The position numbers and the translations under genes were made by a program. Positions 17,170-26,711 of a DNA stretch of 64,000 bases are shown in pieces. Where the stretch lies: the NCBI RefSeq assembly GCF_000621625.1, contig NZ_JHXV01000010.1, positions 119,941 through 183,940 on the forward strand, written 5' to 3'. The notes beneath the pieces are model-generated. The model made no database searches. It saw nothing but the letters and a program-made list of their open reading frames with translations, and was not told the origin of the DNA. Source of the DNA: Crocinitomix catalasitica ATCC 23190 (lineage in GTDB: Bacteria; Bacteroidota; Bacteroidia; Flavobacteriales_D; Crocinitomicaceae). Positions within the stretch are counted from its first letter, which is position 1, and each line of letters starts with the position of its first letter.

Positions 17170-20100
17170 ATGGCTAAAAGCAAAAAATTCGGAACGTTTA
17201 CTGGTGTCTTTACACCTTCTATTCTTACAATCCTTGGTGTTATTATGTACCTCCGTATGGGATGGGTAGTTGGTAACGCTGGTCTTCTATCAACAATCAT
17301 AATCATTTTAATAGCCCATGTAATTTCTATTACAACAGGTTTAAGTATTTCTTCAATTGCAACAGATAAAAAGGTCGGTGCAGGGGGGGTGTACTATGTG
17401 CTGTCCAGAAGTTTAGGTTTACCGATTGGTGGCGCCTTAGGGTTAACTTTATTCGCTGCTATGGCATTGAGTATAGCACTGTATATGGTCGGTTTTGCCG
17501 AAATATTTAATCAATGGATTGGTTTTGGATACGAAACAGTGAATGGAGTTAAAACGCCGATCGAAGGTGCTTTAACTAATTCTTATCGAATCACAGGAAG
17601 CTTAGGACTTTTAACTTTAACCATACTTGCATTAATCTCAACATCAATAGCGCTTAAAACGCAATTTATTATCCTCGCGCTAATTTTAGTGTCATTGTTT
17701 TCGATCTTTTTGGGGTCGTCAGATAATTTGATAACAACTGTTGCAAGTCCAATCTCAGAAACAGTTGGCTTCTTTGCTATTTTTGCCATTTTCTTTCCTG
17801 CTGTGACTGGGTTTACCGCAGGTGTATCAATGTCAGGTGATCTTAAGGATCCTAAAAAATCGATTCCCTTCGGAACAATGCTATCTATCGGTACTGGTTT
17901 AATCATTTACATTGTTTTAGCCATTTTTATTTCCCTTTCAATTGATGAAGATATTCTGATTAACAACCCTAATGCTCTTTTTCAATTTGCAGCAGTTAAT
18001 ATTCTTGTATTTATAGGTGTTTGGGGTGCAACGTTATCATCCGCTTTAGGTGGAATTCTGGGAGGACCAAGAATTCTACAAGCGATGTCGGTTGATAGAA
18101 TTACTCCGAAAACTTTTGCTGAAGGTGTAGGGCAGGCTAACGAACCGAGGAAAGCATTGATATTGACGGTGATTATTGCAGAAGCAGGTGTCTTAATTGG
18201 TGACCTGAATGTTATAGCGGAAATTGTTACGATGTTTTATCTCGCGGCATACGGTTTTATAAATCTGTCTTTCTTTCTTGAGAGCTGGGCAAGCTCAGAT
18301 TTCAAACCAACTTTTAAAGTTAAAAAATGGGTTGGCCTACTTGGGTTTATCTCGACTTTTATTGTGATGTCTCAATTGAATTTGCTCGCAATGATTGCTG
18401 CTTTTGTAATCATTGGCGGAATTTATTTCTACTTATCACGTAAACAGGTTGCGCTTGGTACTGGAGATATTTGGCAATCTGTTTGGGCAACTATCGTTCG
18501 TAAAGGTTTAAAACGAATGGAAGCAAAGGATGATCATAAAAGGAATTGGACGCCTAATATTTTGATGTTCAGTGCTGATAGTATTCATCGGAGTAAAATG
18601 ATCGAATTTAGTAAAGCAATCGCTGGTCAAAATGGTATCGTTACAAATTTCGATTTACATGAAAATCCTGAGGCTAAAGTATTATTCCCGAAGAATAAAG
18701 AATCTGTTTCGGATGAAGAGCTCGATAAACATGGAATTTTCGGTCGAAAAATTGAAGTTCAAAATGTATTTAAAAGTGTAGAGTCAATCGCATGTACTTT
18801 TGGTTTTTCTGGAATTGAACCGAATACCGTATTGATGAATTGGCCGGGACAAACTAAAGATCCTATCTGGTTTACTAATATGACTGAGAAGTTGATTCAG
18901 TTAGATCATAATGTACTCTATCTTGATTATGACGAAAGATGGGGCTTCGGTAAAAAGGAAAAGATTGATTTATGGTGGAGAGGAGCTGAAAACAACGCTG
19001 AATTAATGCTTGTACTCGCTAAGTTTATCACAAGTTCTCCGAATTGGTCACGGGCAAATATCAGGGTTTTAACAGTGAACAATGCCGATGCTGATGTGAA
19101 AATTATTGAGAAAAAAATTCATTCGGTGCTCGAAGAATTTAGAGTAAAAGCAACGGTTAAAGTATTGAAAAATGATATCGATCAAAAACCATTTTATGAA
19201 TTGATGAAAATTCATTCTCATGACGCTGATCTTATTTTTGTTGGCATTCCTGAAATTAAAAGTGAGAATAGAGCAGATTTTGTAGAACGTACCAATAATC
19301 TGGTGAGTGTGATTGGTACAACGCTTTTGGTTAAAGCTTCAACTAAATTCGATGAGACGGATCTGAAGATAGAGCATATAAATTTAGATTTCGAACCGAA
19401 AGCAACTACTTTGATTCAATCAAAGCCTCTTATTCTTGGTGAAGATGAGCTTTGGAATGCTGGAATTTCAGCATTGGATAATCAATTCGAAGAAACAGTT
19501 AATAAGCTAATAACGAATTCCGTTCAAGAAATAAAGAATTATCAAGAGAACTTATTTGCACGCGTTTCAGATAAAACTCATTCATTTTTGAATAATGCTT
19601 TTGAAACTAAGAGTCAGGCAGAAATTTACAAATTACTCAGTAAAACATTGCATCAAATACAAGATATTTATAGTGATGCTTTGGAACATGAATTACCAGA
19701 AGTGTATGACCGTTTTGATGTCTCCGTTGCAGAGTTTTTAGAACAGAAAGAGAAAACAATTTCTTATTTGCAAACTAAATTGCAAGTGTCTAAAGTGATA
19801 GATAAAAATGGAAATTTAATCAACACCAAAAGAAAAATAGCCTTTAGAAACAGTATTCAACGATTGTGGTTCGGTAAAATACTAGAAATTAACTACAACG
19901 AGTTAGTTCTATTTGGTTATGAAAATTTATTATTACTTCATAAAAGTAGAGCACTGTTGAATGAAGTTATCTGGAAGTTATTAGATAGTATTGAAGAAAA
20001 AGGTTTGGACAATTTGAATCAATTAGAATGTCAAACGCAATTGAAAGATAATTTAGATGAAATTGTTAATTCAGCCAACAGATTGGTAAACTCATTTTAT

Positions 20101-22221
20101 ACAGGAGTTCGAAACAAAGAAATTGATGAATTTAATAAGCTATCTAATATAATTCAATTTAAAGACTATAAACAGCGGCTAGAACATCAATATACTGAGC
20201 TTTCGCATAAACAATTTCAAAAATTATCAAAGGGAATTCGTTCATTCCCAAGTTATTTTTATCGTAATTTAATTCTATTTACTTATCAACTGAAAGCAGA
20301 CTTTTTTCTCATAGATTTTAGTACGAATATCCAAAAATACAGTGATGAATTCAGAAATTCAATTAATGAGAATTACTTAATTCAAATCAGTAATAATTTT
20401 GATCAATTGGTCACAGGTCTTGCAAATGTAGAGAGCGCACTGAAGTCTGGAGTTAAAGAAGAAATTTCAATAATCAAACTGCCTTTAGCGGATGAATTTT
20501 TCTTCAATGCGGAGAAGGCGGTTAAGGATTTTACGCAGAAAGTTTTAAGTGAGGTTAACTATCTTCCGGAAGAAATTGAACTGATGACTGCAAAGTCTAT
20601 CAATTCGATTAAAAACGAACAAGGTAAGGAGATTGAGACTGAAAAAATTGCACTAAGAGATATTGCTGAATATATGGTTCGGTCCGATTATTTGGATCCT
20701 ATGTACGAGCAAATACAGAATTTTTATGACCAACTAAAAAGAAATATTGGTAAAATAATTAATTCAACATTGGTGCTTCAGGAGGAAATTGATAATGCTG
20801 TTCAAGCAACAACAACTGACAAGCTACAAGAGACTTTCGAATTTATTGATAAAGAGATTAGAGAAATTAATATTTCACACGATCTCACAGTTGAAAGCTT
20901 TTTAGTTCAATTTGAGGAACAAAAGAATCGACTAATTGATGAACTTGAAATCAATAATATAATAGAGCAAGAAGAGCGATTACATGAATTTGCAAAGAAG
21001 CATAAAAAGAGAAAAGGTGTTGGTCTTTCACTTAAAAAAGCAAATAATAAATTAGGTGAGAAGATTAGTCTAATATTTGATTATTTCGCTCGTAAACAGC
21101 ACGATTTAACCGCGATAGAGTATAAGCGTTCATATAGAGATTTAATAAGTGAACAAGGTCTATTGGCTAATTTTTATCGTAAAATAGAAGCGAAAGAAGA
21201 TTTACCATTTTTCTATAAACAACTTTATTTAGGAACTCATTTTTCTGATAGTGCAACAATTTCAAATAGACAATCTGAGCTAGAGCGAATAAATGCTGCG
21301 ATCGAATCTATTGATTCAGGCAAACCTGGTGGAATCATGATTCTAGGTTCTGCGCGAAGTGGAAAGTCGTTTCTAACATCGCATATCGCGAATCATATAT
21401 TGAAATCAAAAGTTTTGCAAATACAACCTCCAATTAATAATTCAGGTCGTAAAAAGGATTTGTATTACGCTATTCAGCGCGTTGCAGGCGTTAAAGAAGG
21501 TAATAGACAGGTTTTTGATAAAATTCCAAAAGGAACGGTGTTTATATTTGAAGATATAGAACAGTGGTGGAGAAAAACTAAGGGTGGGGATGAAATTTTA
21601 AATGAATTGTCAGAAATAATAGCTGAATATGGTTCTGAGTTCTACTTTTTACTGAATGCTAATATTCATGCATACAGTATATTTAGTGAAAACACAACCA
21701 TTCAAAATGCCCTTGCTCAAACTGTTATATTAGCACCTTTAACGGTAACACAGCTCAGAGATGCGATTTGGTCAAGACATTTAACCAGTGGCTTTCAATT
21801 ACAAATTAACGAGGTGGAAAGTCGTTATATGTCCCAGTCTAAAATTCAGAAATATCTGAATAAATACCACACTACCTCTTCTGGAGTCGTTGGGGTTGCA
21901 CTTCAACAATGGATCACAGCAATCAACGATAAGGAAGAAAATACAATCCTGATTAATAATCCGGTATTAAATGAATTGCCATTAATTGATAAGCCTGAAT
22001 GGCAAAATTTAATCTACCAACTATTCATTCATCACAATATTAAGACCACTGATTTATATAAATTGTATGGAGCCCATGATAAATTGTGGATTGATCAGAT
22101 TTTAATGGCTATGAAGTCATCAGGTATTTGTAAACAAAATGAACGGGGAGGTTACCTGCTTAAAAAAGAAATTAAGCCATATATTGAGAATTGGCTAATT
22201 GAATTAGGATATTTTAAATAA
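17170..22221 (+). CDS. Cation-chloride cotransporter (SLC12-like) fused to a helical region and a P-loop ATPase
   Basis: A 1683-residue protein. Residues 1 to about 425 are a 12-helix APC-fold transporter of the Na-K-Cl cotransporter type, opening FGTFTGVFTPSILTILGVIM with MYLRMGWVVG and the SMSGDLKDPKKSIP and LGGPRILQAMSVDR segments. Residues about 455-750 match the cytosolic region of bacterial cotransporters. Residues about 760-1330 are long charged helices and coiled coil. A nucleotide-binding domain follows, with Walker A GSARSGKS near 1393-1400 and Walker B VFIFED near 1457-1462, then a winged-helix-like end (1610-1683). The usual bacterial homologue stops near 750, so about 900 residues are extra. 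The next gene, an MscS-like protein, starts 4 nt later. An ATPase-controlled ion transporter is the inference. Confidence 0.85.
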   Translation: MAKSKKFGTFTGVFTPSILTILGVIMYLRMGWVVGNAGLLSTIIIILIAHVISITTGLSISSIATDKKVGAGGVYYVLSRSLGLPIGGALGLTLFAAMALSIALYMVGFAEIFNQWIGFGYETVNGVKTPIEGALTNSYRITGSLGLLTLTILALISTSIALKTQFIILALILVSLFSIFLGSSDNLITTVASPISETVGFFAIFAIFFPAVTGFTAGVSMSGDLKDPKKSIPFGTMLSIGTGLIIYIVLAIFISLSIDEDILINNPNALFQFAAVNILVFIGVWGATLSSALGGILGGPRILQAMSVDRITPKTFAEGVGQANEPRKALILTVIIAEAGVLIGDLNVIAEIVTMFYLAAYGFINLSFFLESWASSDFKPTFKVKKWVGLLGFISTFIVMSQLNLLAMIAAFVIIGGIYFYLSRKQVALGTGDIWQSVWATIVRKGLKRMEAKDDHKRNWTPNILMFSADSIHRSKMIEFSKAIAGQNGIVTNFDLHENPEAKVLFPKNKESVSDEELDKHGIFGRKIEVQNVFKSVESIACTFGFSGIEPNTVLMNWPGQTKDPIWFTNMTEKLIQLDHNVLYLDYDERWGFGKKEKIDLWWRGAENNAELMLVLAKFITSSPNWSRANIRVLTVNNADADVKIIEKKIHSVLEEFRVKATVKVLKNDIDQKPFYELMKIHSHDADLIFVGIPEIKSENRADFVERTNNLVSVIGTTLLVKASTKFDETDLKIEHINLDFEPKATTLIQSKPLILGEDELWNAGISALDNQFEETVNKLITNSVQEIKNYQENLFARVSDKTHSFLNNAFETKSQAEIYKLLSKTLHQIQDIYSDALEHELPEVYDRFDVSVAEFLEQKEKTISYLQTKLQVSKVIDKNGNLINTKRKIAFRNSIQRLWFGKILEINYNELVLFGYENLLLLHKSRALLNEVIWKLLDSIEEKGLDNLNQLECQTQLKDNLDEIVNSANRLVNSFYTGVRNKEIDEFNKLSNIIQFKDYKQRLEHQYTELSHKQFQKLSKGIRSFPSYFYRNLILFTYQLKADFFLIDFSTNIQKYSDEFRNSINENYLIQISNNFDQLVTGLANVESALKSGVKEEISIIKLPLADEFFFNAEKAVKDFTQKVLSEVNYLPEEIELMTAKSINSIKNEQGKEIETEKIALRDIAEYMVRSDYLDPMYEQIQNFYDQLKRNIGKIINSTLVLQEEIDNAVQATTTDKLQETFEFIDKEIREINISHDLTVESFLVQFEEQKNRLIDELEINNIIEQEERLHEFAKKHKKRKGVGLSLKKANNKLGEKISLIFDYFARKQHDLTAIEYKRSYRDLISEQGLLANFYRKIEAKEDLPFFYKQLYLGTHFSDSATISNRQSELERINAAIESIDSGKPGGIMILGSARSGKSFLTSHIANHILKSKVLQIQPPINNSGRKKDLYYAIQRVAGVKEGNRQVFDKIPKGTVFIFEDIEQWWRKTKGGDEILNELSEIIAEYGSEFYFLLNANIHAYSIFSENTTIQNALAQTVILAPLTVTQLRDAIWSRHLTSGFQLQINEVESRYMSQSKIQKYLNKYHTTSSGVVGVALQQWITAINDKEENTILINNPVLNELPLIDKPEWQNLIYQLFIHHNIKTTDLYKLYGAHDKLWIDQILMAMKSSGICKQNERGGYLLKKEIKPYIENWLIELGYFK

Positions 22222-22225
22222 TAAG

Positions 22226-22957
22226 ATGAATCTAAAATTAGATAATATTGGTTTTTATACTATTGTGATTTTGACTGCGGGTGCTGCCTTAATTGCAGGT
22301 GTCTTTTATCTGATTAAAAACTACTTAATCCCTTTTTTGAAATCAAGGCAAACGAAAGAGCGATTAAGGTTTACTGTTTTCCAATTAGAAGTGATTATTT
22401 GGACGACTTATTTCATGATAGGTATTTCGCTTTTAATACATGATAGTTTACTGACATCCTTAATTCTGTTGTTTTTAATAGCATTGATCGGATTCAATTT
22501 TTGGCGGAACTTTTTTAATGGGATCATTTTCAAACTACAGAAAAATTTTGAGGTGAAAGATCCTGTACAGTTCGATAATCATATCGGATTTATAGATCGA
22601 TTGACTAAAACTAATATTCAAATTAAAACAGAAACAGACGAAATAGTTTATGTTCCTTATTTTAAATTAAATGGTAATCTTTTAATTAAGAGACAGGTAA
22701 AAGGTAAGTTGTTATCTGAGAAATTTAAGTTAAATTTAGTTCAAGGCCACGAAACTAAAGCTATTCAATTGGTTGAATTTTGGTTGTATTCTTGTCCTTG
22801 GACAGTGAATACAAAAGGGAATAAAGTGCAGTTTATAGATGAGAAAAGTATATTGATTACACTTTATGCTGTAGATAAAGCTACTTTATTAAAGGCTATT
22901 GATTATATCAGACGTCAAGTCAATTCAACTGAATTGGTAAATAATTTTATGAAATAA
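22226..22957 (+). CDS. MscS-like mechanosensitive channel protein (short)
   Basis: A 243-residue membrane protein with an N-terminal helix and a second pair of helices (about 8-100). Then comes the MscS pore-and-beta-domain pattern: FWRNFFNGIIFKLQKNFEVKDPVQF, a HIGFIDRLTKTNIQIKT strand set and EIVYVPYFKL, the counterpart of the 'vpNskl' block. The C-terminal alpha/beta domain is short. MscS channels open under membrane tension to release solutes during osmotic down-shock. It starts 4 nt after the cotransporter-ATPase, so the two are translationally linked, and a joint role in ion or volume balance is likely. Channel activity is inferred. Confidence 0.72.
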   Translation: MNLKLDNIGFYTIVILTAGAALIAGVFYLIKNYLIPFLKSRQTKERLRFTVFQLEVIIWTTYFMIGISLLIHDSLLTSLILLFLIALIGFNFWRNFFNGIIFKLQKNFEVKDPVQFDNHIGFIDRLTKTNIQIKTETDEIVYVPYFKLNGNLLIKRQVKGKLLSEKFKLNLVQGHETKAIQLVEFWLYSCPWTVNTKGNKVQFIDEKSILITLYAVDKATLLKAIDYIRRQVNSTELVNNFMK

Positions 22958-23062
22958 TTTTTTGTAAGTAATTCAAACTGCTTACGACTTATTAGCAATT
23001 GATTTTTTAAATAAGGCTATTTCAAGTTGAAATTCGATTGAAATTAAACTTAATTTCTAACC

Positions 23063-24394
23063 ATGAGTAAAGTAGTAATTATAGGAAATGGGGTTGCAGG
23101 TATAACGGCTGCAAGGCACATTCGTAAATTAAGTGATGACGAAATCGTTGTTATTTCAGCAGAATCAGATTATTTTTTCTCACGGACAGCTTTAATGTAT
23201 GTCTTTATGGGACATATGAGATTCGAAGATATTCAACCTTACGAAGCTTGGTTTTGGGAAAAAAATAGAATTGATTTAAAAAATGGCTTAGTTACAGAGA
23301 TAATTACAGATAATAAAACATTATTGATGTCTAATGGTGAGACGATCAATTATGATAAATTAATTTTAGCTACCGGCTCAAAGCCTAATAAGTTCGGTTG
23401 GCCTGGGCAAGACCTTAAAGGTGTGCAAGGGTTATACTCAAAACAAGATCTTGAAAGCATTGAAGAGAATGTTAAGGCTGCTAAAACTGCAGTTTTAATA
23501 GGTGGAGGTTTAATTGGTGTCGAATTGGCTGAAATGCTAATAACAAGAGGCGTTAAAGTTATATTTCTTGTTCGAGAAAATAATTTTTGGGGAGGAGTTC
23601 TACCAAAAGAAGAATCTGAATTAATTGGAAGACACATCAAAAAACATCACGTCGATCTACGTTTTAATGAGGAGTTAGATGAAATAATTGCAGACGATAA
23701 TGGAAGAGTGAAAGAAATTAGAACGAAGAAAGGTGAAATAATTCCATGTGAAATTGTTGGACTAACTGCAGGAGTTTCGCCAAATGTAGATTTTATTAAA
23801 GGTTCTGGCATTGATGTCGAAAGAGGTGTTGTTATTAATACTTTTTTTGAAACAAATGTCCAAGATGTATATGCTATAGGTGATTGTGCCCAATTTAAAA
23901 CAGGAGTCGATGGCAGAAAGAATATCGAACAAGTTTGGTATACCGGTCGAATAATGGGGGAGACTTTAGCTCAAACTATAACGGGGAATAAGAAGGCATA
24001 CACACCCGGACCTTGGTTTAATTCGGCGAAATTTTTCGATATTGAATACCAAACTTACGGATGGGTATTTGCAAAAATGAAAGAAGGGGAAATCGACTTT
24101 TATTGGGAGCATAAAAGCGGTGAAATAGCTTTACATATTGTTTGGGACGAATCAACAGGTTTATTCAAAGGAATTAATGTTTTTGGAATCCGATTAAGAC
24201 ATGATCTATTTGATAAATGGTTGAATGAGAGTGCGTCAATCGAAACGGTAATGCAGAATTTAAAAACAGCAAATTTTGATCCTGAATTCTATCGACTCTA
24301 TGAAGAGGAAATTATCAATGCATTTAATACAAAAACAAATCTAAATATTCAACTGAAGCCTAAGTCTTGGTGGAGAAATTTAATAACGAACTAA
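23063..24394 (+). CDS. FAD/NAD(P)H-dependent oxidoreductase
   Basis: A 443-residue pyridine-nucleotide-disulfide-type flavoprotein. The FAD dinucleotide fold is VVIIGNGVAGITAARHIRK; the second, NAD(P)H-binding fold is AVLIGGGLIGVELAEML; the FAD-contact segment is VYAIGDCAQF. The CxxxxC redox pair of disulfide reductases is absent, placing it with rubredoxin- or ferredoxin-reductase-like enzymes. It is followed 2 nt later by a membrane polyferredoxin, so it probably feeds electrons from NAD(P)H to that protein, or takes them from it. The partner and final acceptor are unknown. Confidence 0.87.
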   Translation: MSKVVIIGNGVAGITAARHIRKLSDDEIVVISAESDYFFSRTALMYVFMGHMRFEDIQPYEAWFWEKNRIDLKNGLVTEIITDNKTLLMSNGETINYDKLILATGSKPNKFGWPGQDLKGVQGLYSKQDLESIEENVKAAKTAVLIGGGLIGVELAEMLITRGVKVIFLVRENNFWGGVLPKEESELIGRHIKKHHVDLRFNEELDEIIADDNGRVKEIRTKKGEIIPCEIVGLTAGVSPNVDFIKGSGIDVERGVVINTFFETNVQDVYAIGDCAQFKTGVDGRKNIEQVWYTGRIMGETLAQTITGNKKAYTPGPWFNSAKFFDIEYQTYGWVFAKMKEGEIDFYWEHKSGEIALHIVWDESTGLFKGINVFGIRLRHDLFDKWLNESASIETVMQNLKTANFDPEFYRLYEEEIINAFNTKTNLNIQLKPKSWWRNLITN

Positions 24395-24396
24395 AG

Positions 24397-25989
24397 ATGC
24401 AGAAAGTAAAATATTTTGGAATGGGCTTATTCCTTTTAGCCTTGTTAATTTTTACCAGTTTACCATTTTTAGGAACTGTTCAGTTGACAGAAAAAGTAAT
24501 GATCGAACAGCTCAACGAGCAAGAGTTAGGTAATTTACAGACCCGTTTAAATGAATCGTTAGTAGGTAAAGAATTTAGTAATAGTATCTCATTTTCAAAT
24601 GCCTTTGAAGATATTTTTAACGAAATTAATGAAGAACTAAAAGCTAAAGAAGATTGGGACAATGTAATGTGGACACCTGTTAAGGATATTTCACTAAAAT
24701 TGGTTCGTTCGTCAACAATTGGACCGCCAGTAGATAATAAGTGGTTGTTATTATTTCTAACTTTTGGTTTAGGTATAATAGGTTCTTTAATCTATATATT
24801 GAGTGACCTTAAATTAAAAGGACCTCCAGGTATAAAGAATGATGGAATTTACCATGATAGCGCAACCAATAGAGGTTGGATCGGCATTCTTACAGGAGTT
24901 TGGTTAGTTACATTCTATATATTGCTTTACTTTAATCCTTCAACTATTGCAAATATGATCGCGATTGCCGATCCGCTAAAGCAATTATTCATTCCAACTG
25001 AACAAGCTTCAAAATGGTTTTTATACGGATTATTGTATACCACATCGATGACGGTAATGGGAATTCGAATGATTATTAAATACCGTCATAATCGTTATCA
25101 AATCGTTCGAACGATAACTGTGGTGCTATTTCAAATCATATTTGCGTTTTTATTGGTCGAAATTTTACCCATGTTTGATCTTCCAGGTAAGGATTTGAAG
25201 AATGCATGGCCTTTAGACTATTACTTTCTATTCGAATGGAATGTTCAGAATTTATTTGATAGTGGGAATTTTGGGAAATTTATATTTGTTTGGGGAATTG
25301 TTTTATCAATTATTATCGTGCCAACCATGGTATACTTCTTTGGTAAAAGATGGTATTGTTCTTGGGTATGTGGTTGCGGTGGTTTGGCTGAGACTTTAGG
25401 TGATCCATATAGACATTTGTCAAACAAGAAAATGTGGACATGGAAAATGGAGAGATGGATGATTCATGGCGTGTTAGTTTTCGCAATCATAATGACAATT
25501 TTTACAGGCTATTTAACTTATAATGTATTCAATAATCCAGAGATGGATGGCAAAGAAATGTTGTTTGGTATTTCTGCTTATGATGTACGTTCATGGTATG
25601 GATTCTTGATCGGTTCTATCTTTGCTGGTGTAATTGGAACAGGGTTCTATCCAATTCTTGGTAGCCGTTCTTGGTGTCGATTTGGTTGTCCATTAGCAGC
25701 ATACATGGGAATTGTGCAACGTTTCAAATCGCGTTTTAGAATAACAACCAATGGTGGTCAATGTATTTCTTGTGGTAATTGTTCAACTTATTGTGAGCAA
25801 GGAATTGATGTACGTGCTTATGCCCAGAAAGGACAAAATATTGTTCGTTCTTCATGTGTTGGTTGTGGTGTTTGTTCTGCAGTTTGCCCAAGAGGTGTCC
25901 TTAAATTAGAAAATGGACCAGAAGAAGGACGATTTGGTAATGAAGGTCCAATAGTACTAGGTAATAATGGTTTTAAATTGAATCAGTAA
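24397..25989 (+). CDS. NosR/NapH-type membrane 4Fe-4S polyferredoxin
   Basis: A 530-residue inner-membrane iron-sulfur protein. After an N-terminal helix comes a likely extracytoplasmic segment (about 30-105), then five or six helices. The cytoplasmic motifs are CSWVCGCGG and CRFGCP, as in NapH/NosR/CcoG proteins, then two ferredoxin clusters, CISCGNCSTYC and CVGCGVCSAVCP. Electron transfer across or along the membrane is the family role. The start was set at ATG 24397, 2 nt after the flavoprotein stop; a TTG at 24367 would overlap that gene. The tight pairing suggests a flavoprotein-polyferredoxin electron chain. Confidence 0.87.
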   Translation: MQKVKYFGMGLFLLALLIFTSLPFLGTVQLTEKVMIEQLNEQELGNLQTRLNESLVGKEFSNSISFSNAFEDIFNEINEELKAKEDWDNVMWTPVKDISLKLVRSSTIGPPVDNKWLLLFLTFGLGIIGSLIYILSDLKLKGPPGIKNDGIYHDSATNRGWIGILTGVWLVTFYILLYFNPSTIANMIAIADPLKQLFIPTEQASKWFLYGLLYTTSMTVMGIRMIIKYRHNRYQIVRTITVVLFQIIFAFLLVEILPMFDLPGKDLKNAWPLDYYFLFEWNVQNLFDSGNFGKFIFVWGIVLSIIIVPTMVYFFGKRWYCSWVCGCGGLAETLGDPYRHLSNKKMWTWKMERWMIHGVLVFAIIMTIFTGYLTYNVFNNPEMDGKEMLFGISAYDVRSWYGFLIGSIFAGVIGTGFYPILGSRSWCRFGCPLAAYMGIVQRFKSRFRITTNGGQCISCGNCSTYCEQGIDVRAYAQKGQNIVRSSCVGCGVCSAVCPRGVLKLENGPEEGRFGNEGPIVLGNNGFKLNQ

Positions 25990-26012
25990 TTTTGCGAGCT
26001 TAAATTAATTAA

Positions 26013-26711
26013 ATGTTGAAACCGACACCTAAAATTGTAGTTATTATTCCTGCCGTAAACGAAGAGAAGTCTATCGGTAAAGTAATAAACGAATTGCCAC
26101 ATCAAATTATCTCAGAAGTTTTGGTTTGTAATAATGGATCGACTGATCGAACTAAAGATGTTGCTTTAGAAGCAGGAGCGACGGTTTTAGATGAGCAAAG
26201 AAAAGGATATGGTTGGGCCTGTTTAAAAGGCTTAGATTATATTTCACAAATGAATGAGAAACCTGATATCGTCGTTTTTATTGACGGGGACTTTTCAGAT
26301 TATCCTAAAGAATTAAGTCTTGTAGTTGCTCCGATTTTGAATGATGATATTGATTTAGTAATTGGCTCCAGGGCTTTAGGTGCTAAAGAGAAAGGATCGA
26401 TGACCTTTCCTCAACGATTTGGGAACTGGTTAGCAACAAGATTGATGCGACTGTTTTATCACGTTCGATATACTGATTTAGGACCGTTTAGGGCCATTAA
26501 ATATGATAAATTATTATTGTTAAAAATGGATGACAAAACCTATGGATGGACAATTGAAATGCAGATTAAAGCCGCCAAACATAAATTAACATATACAGAA
26601 GTACCTGTAAATTATAAAAAACGAATCGGTGTTTCTAAAGTGTCAGGCACGATAAAAGGAACAATTTTAGCTGGTTATAAAATAATATTCGCAATTTTTA
26701 AGTATTTATGA
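26013..26711 (+). CDS. Family 2 glycosyltransferase, DPM1-like
   Basis: A 232-residue GT-A enzyme without membrane helices. It opens VVIIPAVNEEKSIGKVI, has the nucleotide-sugar segment VCNNGSTDRT, the metal-binding FIDGDFSDYP, and GPFRAIKYDKL and GWTIEMQIKA near the acceptor site. This fits polyprenyl-phosphate sugar transferases such as dolichol-phosphate mannose synthase homologues. It begins 24 nt after the polyferredoxin and its stop overlaps the next glycosyltransferase by 4 nt, so the two probably act in one glycan or glycolipid pathway. The sugar and acceptor are unknown. Confidence 0.87.
   Translation: MLKPTPKIVVIIPAVNEEKSIGKVINELPHQIISEVLVCNNGSTDRTKDVALEAGATVLDEQRKGYGWACLKGLDYISQMNEKPDIVVFIDGDFSDYPKELSLVVAPILNDDIDLVIGSRALGAKEKGSMTFPQRFGNWLATRLMRLFYHVRYTDLGPFRAIKYDKLLLLKMDDKTYGWTIEMQIKAAKHKLTYTEVPVNYKKRIGVSKVSGTIKGTILAGYKIIFAIFKYL

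Noticed and set aside
22964..22985. GTAAG/CTTAC hairpin after the MscS-like gene
   Set aside because: The stem is only 5 bp with a 12-nt loop and has no T run, so it does not qualify as a terminator.
24367..24397. A TTG start for the polyferredoxin overlapping the flavoprotein by 28 nt
   Set aside because: An ATG 30 nt later sits 2 nt after the flavoprotein stop and begins directly before the first membrane helix, which suits an inner-membrane protein better.
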